From a virus, in the IMG/VR virus record IMGVR_UViG_3300023174_000487, positions 1 to 30,298 of that record: a stretch of 30,298 nucleotides of DNA. One strand, 5' to 3'. Position 1 is the stretch's first letter, and each line of letters starts with the position of its first letter. The notes beneath the pieces were generated by a model, which was not told where the DNA came from, searched no databases, and saw only the letters and a list, made by a program, of their open reading frames with translations. This document shows, piece by piece, positions 16,204 to 22,355 of the stretch. A program made the translations under genes and the position numbers.

Positions 16204-16791
16204 TCAAAGATCCTTTGTGTTATTTATTAGGTTTAAGAAGTCTTTCAAACACAAAGTTTTGTAATTTATTAGTTTGTTTAGGTCAGGTTGATCAGATGTG
16301 GTGTTGCCTATTACTCGAGTAAAAGTTTGATGTGGATTGTCAGAGATGACTTTTGTCAACTGTTTGACCCAGTTGCCGGTGAATGTGGGAGTGGCGCCAA
16401 CTTGTTTGTAAAATTCTGTACCAGCATAAACATTGTTGAATTTGCCATCAGTGGTGGGACCTAGATCAAACCCCACAAGAAAGATATTTTTGTGATGATC
16501 AACAGTTGATGCAATTGCCACTGCTATTGGGCCACTACTATAACCAAAGTACAATTTTGGAACAGCTTGTGCCCCTTGTCCGGGCAAAGGTCTCCTGGTA
16601 AAAAATCGATGTTGTTTGCTGTAACCCGACTGCTGTATTGTGGTGCTAATTGGCTGATCTGTGCTGACTAACACATCTGGAGTAAATGTCCGATAAATGG
16701 CGTTGCATCCGTACACAGTACCCAGGGTTTTTAGTTTGTTTACATCCACTGATTCTCTGCTTATGCCGTTGCCTAGCACAAATGCTGTCAT
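16204..16791 (-). CDS. DUF115-like Rossmann-fold protein (195 aa)
   Basis: The protein starts with a Rossmann-type strand-loop (AFVLGNGISRESVD). It continues LKTLGTVYGCNAIYR and TPDVLVSTDQPI, then HHKNIFLVGFDLGP and NWVKQLTKVISDN, ending LCLKDFLNLIN. The order of a glycine loop, GCNAIYR, PDxLVxxD and a late xIFLVGFD strand matches the DUF115/MptE-like group. Members of that group are linked to glycan or pterin chemistry, and the group assignment is inference. It is a paralogue of the partial protein at the left edge. No signal peptide or membrane segment is seen, so it acts in the cytoplasm or in the virion. SD GGGAGG is strong but lies inside a terminator-like stem (16798-16823). Its TGA directly abuts the next ATG. 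Confidence 0.75.
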   Translation of the reverse strand: MTAFVLGNGISRESVDVNKLKTLGTVYGCNAIYRTFTPDVLVSTDQPISTTIQQSGYSKQHRFFTRRPLPGQGAQAVPKLYFGYSSGPIAVAIASTVDHHKNIFLVGFDLGPTTDGKFNNVYAGTEFYKQVGATPTFTGNWVKQLTKVISDNPHQTFTRVIGNTTSDQPDLNKLINYKTLCLKDFLNLINNTKDL

Positions 16792-16823
16792 AAAAAATCC
16801 TCCCTGTTATGTATCAGGGAGGA
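16792..16823 (-). terminator. Terminator/attenuator hairpin containing the SD of the next gene
   Basis: TCCTCCCTG (16798-16806) and CAGGGAGGA (16815-16823) form a perfect 9-bp stem with an 8-base loop. On the minus strand, T6 (16797-16792) and then the ATG at 16791 follow at once. It has the form of a rho-independent terminator for the 172-residue gene. The GGGAGG in its second arm is the only SD for the DUF115-like gene. It may lower both transcription and translation of everything downstream. Confidence 0.75.
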
Positions 16824-16842
16824 CGTCAGGGGCAAATAGAAA

Positions 16843-17361
16843 TTAGCTGGTGTAATTTTCTGCAATTGCCAATGCGTTTGTAGCACCAGTTGTACCAGAC
16901 TTGATCTCAGTGCCTTCGTCTGAGAAGAAGTTGATTACATAACGAACTGGGGGTGTAGAATAGTCCAGTGCCCATTTGTTTGTAAGTTTGCTGATTAGAA
17001 TGTCAGTACTGTCGCCATTGAACATGGCAATGTTCATGTTGCCAGGTGACAAGTTACCTGTGGTTTCATTGGCCAACGTAGCTTGGTATGTATTTCCACT
17101 GGATTGACCTAACACCAAATATGTGGTGGTTCCTTTTTGGCGCAGGATAATGGCAGCTTCTTCACTGCCGCCAATTTCGCATGCTTGAGCGCGAACCACA
17201 GGATAAGCTGACGTAGCTACACTGGTGTTTTCACCGCCGACAACACCCAGGTACTGAGCTGCATCTAGTGTTGCTGGATATACTGGATTTGTTAAACTAC
17301 CAAGGTTGTTAAAACCAATGTCTTTGGTAGTAGATTTTTTAATTTTTAGTGGGCGACCCAT
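16843..17361 (-). CDS. Virion-associated hypothetical protein (172 aa)
   Basis: The basic N-terminus MGRPLKIKKSTTKDIGFNN is typical of small structural proteins in aquatic T4-like phages. It is followed by beta-rich sequence (AQYLGVVGGENTSVATSAYP, EEAAIILRQKGTTTYLVLGQ, NMNIAMFNGDSTDILISKL). It ends NALAIAENYTS. No catalytic motif is seen. The protein may decorate the capsid or tail, but I cannot choose between these. AGGAG precedes the ATG, and a CTAAATA box lies about 90 bases upstream. The gene is first in its unit, and a terminator-like hairpin follows the stop. Its separation from the rest by that hairpin suggests it is made in larger amounts than the genes behind it. Confidence 0.72.
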   Translation of the reverse strand: MGRPLKIKKSTTKDIGFNNLGSLTNPVYPATLDAAQYLGVVGGENTSVATSAYPVVRAQACEIGGSEEAAIILRQKGTTTYLVLGQSSGNTYQATLANETTGNLSPGNMNIAMFNGDSTDILISKLTNKWALDYSTPPVRYVINFFSDEGTEIKSGTTGATNALAIAENYTS

Positions 17362-17452
17362 TTGATTTCTCCTAATAGAAGTCCGATGCGGGTTCTAGCC
17401 GCTACGCTGTTGGGTTTAGTCATCAGCATAAAACACCATGTTGTGTTATTAT

Positions 17453-17460
17453 TATTTAGT
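17453..17460 (-). promoter_or_regulatory. Candidate late promoter box for the 172-aa gene / fibre run
   Basis: The minus strand reads ACTAAATAATAATAAC, a 6 of 8 match to TATAAATA and the same CTAAATA core as at 2799. It lies in the 101-base divergent gap (17362-17462) and would give a leader of ~85 bases. It nearly touches the start of the plus-strand glycosyltransferase gene. I see no convincing plus-strand promoter in this gap. Confidence 0.4.
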
Positions 17461-17462
17461 CA

Positions 17463-18635
17463 ATGCAAACACAATTAAATACCAGTATGAAATCAGACGA
17501 CTTAGTAGATCAAGGAAATCAGCTCCGAGCTGACAGAAAACCCCATGAAGCACTGGCAGTGTATGCACAAGCATTTGTGCAAGACAGAAAACATGTTTCA
17601 GCTTTTAACAACTACGGAAACGTGCTACGTGAAATAGGAGACCCTGCCGGTGGTATTCCATTCTTGGAACATGCATTGACCATGTACCCTGACTTTGTCA
17701 CAGCAAAGTTCAATCTTGCTGTGTGTCACTTGCTGTTGGGAAATTATGAAAAAGGTTGGCCAGCTTATGAAGCAAGATGGCAATACGAGCATCTTGCTGG
17801 AACCTTGCCTGCTTTTTCGCAGCCTAGGTGGGAAGGCGAGGATCTAAAAGACAAAACCATATTGGTTGTGGGTGAACAGGGCCATGGAGACAACATACAA
17901 TTTTCAAGATTTATTTTTAATCTACATACTGCGGGTGCCAAAGTAATTTTTCAAGTCACTCAAGGTTTGATCCCTATGTTTGCTTCCAGCAGTATAATAT
18001 CACGTGTGTGCGGATATGACGAAGATCCTGGAGAATTTGACTACTGGGTACCCATCATGAGCATTCCTCGGGTACTGGGCATTACATTAAAAAATTTACC
18101 TAGAATGTTGAGTTACCTGGGTGCTGATCGAAATCTAACTGCCGAATGGAATAAACGACTTTTTCCCAAGACTAAAATAAGACTTGGCTTGTGTTGGAGT
18201 GGGCGCAGAGATTCTTGGCTAAATCAACACAAAAGTATTCCATTTGATCAAGTGTTAGAGTTTGTGGCACAACATCCTGAATTTACCTGGGTAAACTTGC
18301 AGGCTGATTGCACCAAAGAAGAAGAACTTGCATTAACCGAATTGGGTGTGTTGTCATTTCCCGGAGAAATCAACAGCTTTGCAGATACAGCGGCGTTGCT
18401 CATGACCTTGGATGCTGTGATGGCTGTGGACACTGCTGTGGCACACCTTGCTGGCAGCCTAGGAGTTCCCACATGGTTAATGTTAAATCAATATGCTGTG
18501 GACTGGCGTTGGTTGTTGGAAAAAAACTCAAGTCCTTGGTATCAAAGTGCTGTGCTGTTCCGACAGGACAGCATGGATGATTGGCAGTCAGTGTTTAATA
18601 AAATCTACAAACACTTAAAACTGTTGAAGATTTAA
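17463..18635 (+). CDS. TPR-containing GT-B glycosyltransferase (GT9/GT41-like, 390 aa)
   Basis: Residues ~14-110 contain about three TPR units (GNQLRADRKPHEALAVYAQA, NNYGNVLREIGDPAGGIPFL, FNLAVCHLLLGNYEKGWPAY). A GT-B type domain follows. Its first half opens with TILVVGEQGHGDNIQFSRF at ~132. Its second half has IRLGLCWSGRRDSW near residue 240, then MAVDTAVAHLAGSLGVPTWL and DWRWLLEKNSSPWYQSAVLF (~320-375). This layout is that of bacterial TPR-O-GlcNAc-transferase-like and heptosyltransferase-like proteins, which transfer sugars from nucleotide donors. Acceptor and donor are unknown. No signal peptide is seen, so it is cytoplasmic. It is one of only two plus-strand genes in the window. Met9 (17487) is an alternative start; neither start has a good SD. 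It probably glycosylates phage proteins or host glycans, and the fibre genes next door are an attractive target. Confidence 0.85.
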   Translation: MQTQLNTSMKSDDLVDQGNQLRADRKPHEALAVYAQAFVQDRKHVSAFNNYGNVLREIGDPAGGIPFLEHALTMYPDFVTAKFNLAVCHLLLGNYEKGWPAYEARWQYEHLAGTLPAFSQPRWEGEDLKDKTILVVGEQGHGDNIQFSRFIFNLHTAGAKVIFQVTQGLIPMFASSSIISRVCGYDEDPGEFDYWVPIMSIPRVLGITLKNLPRMLSYLGADRNLTAEWNKRLFPKTKIRLGLCWSGRRDSWLNQHKSIPFDQVLEFVAQHPEFTWVNLQADCTKEEELALTELGVLSFPGEINSFADTAALLMTLDAVMAVDTAVAHLAGSLGVPTWLMLNQYAVDWRWLLEKNSSPWYQSAVLFRQDSMDDWQSVFNKIYKHLKLLKI

Positions 18636-19297
18636 ACGTCTATTTCCCAGCTCTTGCTGTAGGTAAATGCCCACACAGGGCTGGTAATAGTATTGCTTTG
18701 AAATTCATGATTGCTGTTGTCACTGGTAGCTGATTCAGTGACTCGGCAATAAAATTTATGGTCGCTGAATGTGTTTTCTGCGCCGCCAGTGACGTCTGCA
18801 CCTTGAATCACATAAGAGGCGCCGGGACTGGAATAATTCAACAGATATGGATCCATTTCTCTGGTTCCCAGGTCAGTTTCGGTAATGCCAACCCAAGACA
18901 CCCCAAAACTGTTGTAACTGTTAGAATTGGGTAATCGATTCACTTTCCACTGCCCAGTTATCAAAATTCTGCACTGGCTGGCGGGGTATGTTTGTGATGT
19001 GTCAGGATTGGTGTAGGAAGTCAACTGGTTTCCTATCACAGGTATGGTCCAATCCTGTGCTTCAACTTCCAACAATCCACCACTTAGTGGCTTAATTTTC
19101 TGTCCTGGTGGACCATAATCATATTGTCCATTTACCGCTTTGTCTGGCCAACTTAGACTTAAGCCAAATGTTGCACCATCGTTGTAACCAGCTTGACTGA
19201 ATCTCCAACGAGATTGATTTACAATAGTCAATCCTGTGCTAGCTGTTAACACAGCTGATCCAGAATATCCTGGTGGGGTATAGAAAATTTTTGCCAT
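18632..19297 (-). CDS. Probable structural protein of unknown role (221 aa)
   Basis: The protein begins MAKIFYTPPGYSGSAVLTAS and is rich in Tyr, Trp, Ser and Gly, with many likely beta strands (GLTIVNQSRWRFSQAGYN, LEVEAQDWTIPVIGN, CRILITGQWKVNRL, WAFTYSKSWEIDV). The composition suits a fibre tip, carbohydrate-binding or base-plate accessory protein, but no family is recognised. It follows the methyltransferase gene by 7 bases, so the two form a unit. No SD is visible; TTAAATA lies just before the ATG instead. Its stop overlaps the stop of the convergent glycosyltransferase gene in the palindrome TTTAAA. Confidence 0.7.
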   Translation of the reverse strand: MAKIFYTPPGYSGSAVLTASTGLTIVNQSRWRFSQAGYNDGATFGLSLSWPDKAVNGQYDYGPPGQKIKPLSGGLLEVEAQDWTIPVIGNQLTSYTNPDTSQTYPASQCRILITGQWKVNRLPNSNSYNSFGVSWVGITETDLGTREMDPYLLNYSSPGASYVIQGADVTGGAENTFSDHKFYCRVTESATSDNSNHEFQSNTITSPVWAFTYSKSWEIDV

Positions 19298-19304
19298 AGT
19301 GTAT

Positions 19305-20162
19305 TTAACTATGCTGTACTTCGAGATACCAGTACTCGGGTTGTAGATTTTCTCGCAAACATCGAGTGATTTTTAATCCGCCTTCTTCAATGAATTCTTC
19401 AAAGCAGGGAGGGTTACTGCCCAATATGGTTTCTTGTAAAAGAATAATACCATCATCAGCTAAATGAGGCTTTATGTGGTTGAAGAAATTTTTATGTGCT
19501 TGCCAATCTTTGTCCATGCCTATGCGATTGGCGTTGTCATCAAAATATTGCAAGGTAGCAAACCAAGGAGGATTGCTGACAATTAAATCAAACTTGAGAT
19601 GCTCGGGTATTTTCCTTACATCATCTGCATGTATAATTGTTGCTCGTCCTTGTAATCTTTCAGGCAAGTGGTCAGCAGTTACTTCACATGACCGTAGACT
19701 GGGTCTAAACGCATCCATCAGAAATATGTTTTCTGCAATGCCATCGGCCAGCAATCTATATGCTATAAATCCTGGCCCGCAACACCATTCCAGGACATTT
19801 TTAAATTTTCGATCTGGATAAAGGTACTGTAACATTTTAGGATACAGTTGTCCAAAAGTTGTACCACCACCATCCATTATTTGATCATAGTGTACTTCAA
19901 CTTCGTTGCTGACTTTGAATCTCAATTCACAGGCTGGGACAAAGTCTTTGGTTTTGTTGTCAGTTACACAGTACTTGATTGGCCAATCTTCAATATCATG
20001 ATCAGTCAAACTGATGTAGGGTTGTCCATTGTGGACAGTTAGTATCTCATGCCGGATATAGTCGGGCAGTGTGTGAAATTCTGCTTCAGTTGGGCAATCG
20101 GGCCAACTGGCATCACGAATGTTGTTGTAAAAATCTAACCAAATATTTTTATGTCTACTCAT
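19305..20162 (-). CDS. Class I SAM-dependent methyltransferase (MTS/PrmC-like motifs)
   Basis: The SAM-binding motif VLEWCCGPGFIAYRLL lies near residues 120-136. The acidic post-motif VTADHLPERLQGRATIIHAD follows, and the catalytic-type motif FDLIVSNPPWF near residue 190-200. An NPPW/F/Y motif marks methyltransferases acting on amide or exocyclic amino groups (HemK/PrmC, RsmC, N6-adenine types). The substrate here is not evident; it could be a protein glutamine, rRNA or DNA. An N-terminal ~90-residue region (IWLDFYNNIRDASWPDC, EDWPIKYCVT) is not recognised and may bind substrate. The frame is open to a GTG at 20186, but that codon lies inside a terminator stem. I therefore take ATG at 20162 (MSRHKNIW), 285 residues. 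No SD is visible; TATAAGTA lies 5 bases upstream. The 221-residue gene follows. Confidence 0.82.
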   Translation of the reverse strand: MSRHKNIWLDFYNNIRDASWPDCPTEAEFHTLPDYIRHEILTVHNGQPYISLTDHDIEDWPIKYCVTDNKTKDFVPACELRFKVSNEVEVHYDQIMDGGGTTFGQLYPKMLQYLYPDRKFKNVLEWCCGPGFIAYRLLADGIAENIFLMDAFRPSLRSCEVTADHLPERLQGRATIIHADDVRKIPEHLKFDLIVSNPPWFATLQYFDDNANRIGMDKDWQAHKNFFNHIKPHLADDGIILLQETILGSNPPCFEEFIEEGGLKITRCLRENLQPEYWYLEVQHS

Positions 20163-20175
20163 AATGATACTTATA

Positions 20176-20206
20176 GTGAAAACCACCCCTGGGGGTGGTT
20201 TTTCAC
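20176..20206 (-). terminator. Long hairpin terminator between two minus-strand units
   Basis: AACCACCCC (20181-20189) pairs with GGGGTGGTT (20192-20200). The pairing extends outward through GTGAAA/TTTCAC with one bulge. On the minus strand the stem is followed by a run of T. It starts inside the stop codon of the small acidic gene and lies just before the methyltransferase start. The arms are A/T-flanked on both sides, so it may work in both directions. Confidence 0.8.
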
Positions 20207-20451
20207 GTTGTGCCGTGCATTACATCGTACTTTCGTAGTGCAATCATTCTAGCCAACCATAATCTAAATTTTACATGATCTGATAGTTCAAAGTCCTCAT
20301 GGACTATTTTACCAAAATCTGCACTACGTCGATTACGGCCAAATGTGACTTCATCATCAATGATAAAGTCATCATCTTCGTCTAGATTACTTAGCGGCTG
20401 GAGTAGCGGCTTTGGCGTCTGCTTTAGGTGCGTCCTTCTTAGCAGGCTCAC
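20203..20451 (-). CDS. Small phage protein with acidic start and RLWLAR C-terminus; start unresolved
   Basis: The credible part runs from LDEDDDFIIDDEVTFGRN to the C-terminus SDHVKFRLWLARMIALRKYD. The last 40 residues look like a conserved small phage protein with two helices. The frame has no ATG near this part. The nearest candidate is GTG at 20451 (82 residues), inside the overlapping secreted-peptide gene and without an SD. An ATT near 20370 or a far upstream ATG (20568) is also possible. The frame is +1 relative to the secreted-peptide gene, whose stop (AAG TAA T) it passes. A one-base shift there would fuse the two proteins. The stop lies in the first arm of the terminator. Function is unknown; the end point is firmer than the start. 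Confidence 0.55.
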   Translation of the reverse strand: MSLLRRTHLKQTPKPLLQPLSNLDEDDDFIIDDEVTFGRNRRSADFGKIVHEDFELSDHVKFRLWLARMIALRKYDVMHGTT

Positions 20452-20602
20452 TTTTGGCAGGCGTTGCTGGCGCAGTTGCGGCAGGAGCTGGTGCTGTAAC
20501 AGCAGGTTTGGCATCAGCTTTCTTTTCTTCTTTCTTGGCAGGTTCTGCGGCAAAAGCAGTGACAGCAAATGCTGAAGCGATTAAAGTTGCGACTAATTTC
20601 AT
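20387..20602 (-). CDS. Secreted Ala/Pro/Lys-rich small protein (71 aa)
   Basis: A clear Sec signal peptide opens the protein: Lys2, hydrophobic core LVATLIASAFAVTAFA, and an AFA cleavage site after Ala18. The mature ~53 residues are low complexity (AEPAKKEEKKADAKPAV through KADAKAATPAAK). They have no cysteine and no lipobox, so the product should reach the periplasm. Proteins of exactly this style are frequent in betaproteobacterial genomes such as Burkholderiales (general knowledge). The gene may therefore be host-derived. AAAGGAAAC is a good SD. A sigma70-like promoter TTGAAT-17-TATGTA (20670 to 20642) precedes it. A second small gene overlaps its 3' half in another frame. Role unknown; interaction with envelope or peptidoglycan is only a guess. 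Confidence 0.78.
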   Translation of the reverse strand: MKLVATLIASAFAVTAFAAEPAKKEEKKADAKPAVTAPAPAATAPATPAKSEPAKKDAPKADAKAATPAAK

Positions 20603-20641
20603 GATAAGTTTCCTTTTAGGTTATGTAGAAATTTTTATCCC

Positions 20642-20670
20642 TACATATATATAACGCAGTAGCCATTCAA
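20642..20670 (-). promoter_or_regulatory. Sigma70-like promoter for the secreted-peptide gene
   Basis: On the minus strand TTGAAT (20670-20665) and TATGTA (20647-20642) are 17 bases apart. This gives a leader of ~33 bases containing the SD AAAGGAAAC. It differs from the T4-late-like boxes elsewhere, so this gene may be expressed earlier by host polymerase. Confidence 0.4.
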
Positions 20671-20697
20671 AAAGTTGACACAGTATTGTCCAGAATT

Positions 20698-20726
20698 TTG
20701 TTTTTAACCAGAAAATGTTGTACAAT
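20698..20726 (+). promoter_or_regulatory. Sigma70-like promoter for the plus-strand Cys-motif gene
   Basis: TTGTTT (20698-20703) and TACAAT (20721-20726) are 17 bases apart. The predicted start near 20733 leaves a very short leader that still holds the SD AAGGAG (20734-20739) before the ATG at 20747. Confidence 0.45.
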
Positions 20727-20746
20727 AAGTTACAAGGAGCAAGCAC

Positions 20747-21049
20747 ATGAGTACAGAAGAAGACAAGTTTAAACATTCAAAACGCCTTCAAAAAGACGAA
20801 AATGCTGTAAAAAAGCAGACCAAAATTGCCCGAGAATTTGGAGTTCCTGTGACAGAGCCGCATAAGTTTGCCAAACATCATGCCATGAATTGCGGTAATC
20901 CAAAATGTGTGATGTGCGGTAATCCACGCAAAACATTTAAAGAATTAACGCAACAAGAAAAGCGACTTTTTCAAGATGTTGATACCCCCAACGACAAACA
21001 CAGTAACGGAATGTTACCACCACCTGACAATTCTGCAGATCACAAATAG
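20747..21049 (+). CDS. Small Cys-motif hypothetical protein (100 aa)
   Basis: The protein is basic, with Lys-rich N-terminal sequence (KFKHSKRLQKDENAVKKQTK). A central HHAMNCGNPKCVMCGNPRK follows, with three Cys (about residues 49, 54 and 57) and nearby His that could hold zinc. The C-terminus is polar and probably disordered (PNDKHSNGMLPPPDNS). Short proteins with this CGNP motif are common, uncharacterised genes in T4-like phages of aquatic bacteria, from memory of the motif. AAGGAG lies 7 bases before the ATG, with a sigma70-like promoter upstream. It stands alone on the plus strand, opposite gp23. The hairpin at 21066-21085 can also end its transcript, though less strongly than in the other direction. 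Confidence 0.78.
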   Translation: MSTEEDKFKHSKRLQKDENAVKKQTKIAREFGVPVTEPHKFAKHHAMNCGNPKCVMCGNPRKTFKELTQQEKRLFQDVDTPNDKHSNGMLPPPDNSADHK

Positions 21050-21062
21050 TTTATAAGCCAAC

Positions 21063-21085
21063 AAAAAACCTGCCGAAGCAGGTTT
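21063..21085 (-). terminator. UUCG-tetraloop terminator of the capsid operon
   Basis: AAACCTGC (21066-21073) pairs with GCAGGTTT (21078-21085). On the minus strand the loop is TTCG closed by C-G, the extra-stable cUUCGg type, and the stem runs into T6. It lies 32 bases after the gp23 stop and should end the head-gene transcript. In the plus direction the loop is CGAA with a weaker T tract. Confidence 0.9.
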
Positions 21086-21116
21086 CTTGCCTTCCCATCC
21101 CTGGGTAGTTCTCTGA

Positions 21117-22334
21117 TTAGGAGAATGAAAGGTTAGACACAGCGATCTCGCCAACATAGTCACCAGCATTGCCGAAGCTAGATGCAGTGTTTGTCAACTC
21201 AATGTAACCATAACGTGTCATAAATGACACAACTGGTTCAAATGTGCTTGGATCCAACACAACGCCAGAGCTCATCAACGGAATGTATGGGCAATAGAAC
21301 GCTGCGGCATCAGCCTCAGAAGAACCTTTGTAACCAACCAACACAGGTGTAGAGTCGCTAGCATAGCTATCAACGAACACACGCATTGCGCCGTTCAATG
21401 TACCAACAAACTTGGTGTTTGTAGGTGCTTCGAATGTGCCTTCTGTTGTGCGAGCAAAAGCTGAAGTAGTTGCAGATTGCAACACTGTCAAACTTGCTGG
21501 AGAAACAACAGCCCAGTTACCAGCACCACGACGTGTGCGTTGTGCGATCAAGTTAGCAACACGGTTGATCAAAACAGCCAATGCGGCATGCTCGTCACCA
21601 ACGAATGTAGCTGTACCTGACACGGTAGCTTGGTTGTATGTGAACTCAGTCTGAGCCAATGAGCGCAAGCTCAATAGGATCTCTTGGTCAATTTCAGCTG
21701 TGATCTCTTGTGCAAGAGCAGCCATAATTTCTGCTTCAACATCGATACCGTGCATGGCTTGTGCATCTTGAGCTGCCTCAAATGTCCAACGAGCTTGCAA
21801 CTTACGTGTCTTGGCTTCAACGGCTTGCTTCAAGATTTGAACAGAGATCTGACGACCGCCGTTACCTTCAAGAGTAGCAGTTTGAGCACCAGAGTAGCCT
21901 TGAGCGGCTGTCTGTGTAGTGGCAGCGTTGTCAGCACCACGAGCGCCTGCAGAGTATGCAACAGCGATCTTGAATGGAGACAATGCTTCTTCACCAGCAA
22001 CTACAGAAGTAGCGGCTGCTGATTGATCAGTCATTGTGGACGCATAACGTACACGCAGAGTATGGATCTGTCCAACTGGACCTGTCATGGGCTGTACACC
22101 AACAATTTCGTTGGCAATAACAGTGGGCATAACACGTCGAATCACTGGCAGAATAACACGATTCAGCGTAGCGATATTACCGGAAACAGTAGAGCCAGAA
22201 CTGGCGTTCTCTTTCAGGTACTTGCGAGTGTTTTCAAGAATAACACTCATTGAGTTGCGACGGTTGCCCTTAAGGCCTTCCATGAGAGCTTCTTTGGTCT
22301 CGTCCCAACGGCTTTCTAATAGTTCTTGCGACAT
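21117..22334 (-). CDS. 23: Major capsid protein, gp23-like (405 aa)
   Basis: This is the main hexamer-forming shell protein of a T4-like head. Supporting features are its place directly after protease and scaffold genes, and its typical start (MSQELLESRWDETKEALMEG, SVILENTRKYLKENASSG). It also has MPTVIANEIVGVQPMTGPVG and HTLRVRYAS near residues 70-100, the hallmark start of the mature gp23 fold. The C-terminal FMTRYGYIELTNTASSFGN also fits. At 405 residues it is shorter than T4 gp23 (521). It is close to the shorter gp23 forms of aquatic phages. The N-terminal propeptide carries I/L-x-E sites for the gp21-like protease at Glu34 and Glu42. AAGGAG lies upstream of the ATG, and the UUCG terminator follows the stop. 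Confidence 0.95.
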   Translation of the reverse strand: MSQELLESRWDETKEALMEGLKGNRRNSMSVILENTRKYLKENASSGSTVSGNIATLNRVILPVIRRVMPTVIANEIVGVQPMTGPVGQIHTLRVRYASTMTDQSAAATSVVAGEEALSPFKIAVAYSAGARGADNAATTQTAAQGYSGAQTATLEGNGGRQISVQILKQAVEAKTRKLQARWTFEAAQDAQAMHGIDVEAEIMAALAQEITAEIDQEILLSLRSLAQTEFTYNQATVSGTATFVGDEHAALAVLINRVANLIAQRTRRGAGNWAVVSPASLTVLQSATTSAFARTTEGTFEAPTNTKFVGTLNGAMRVFVDSYASDSTPVLVGYKGSSEADAAAFYCPYIPLMSSGVVLDPSTFEPVVSFMTRYGYIELTNTASSFGNAGDYVGEIAVSNLSFS

Positions 22335-22355
22335 CTAAGTCTCCTTCTGTTACTA

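Noticed and set aside
20163-20186. GTG at 20186 as the methyltransferase start
   Set aside because: It lies in the terminator stem of the preceding unit. The ATG at 20162 begins a more natural N-terminus.
20675-20703. TTGACA at 20675 as the -35 box of the plus-strand small gene
   Set aside because: The hexamer 17 bases downstream is TTGTTT, a poor -10. TTGTTT-17-TACAAT fits better and is closer to the SD.
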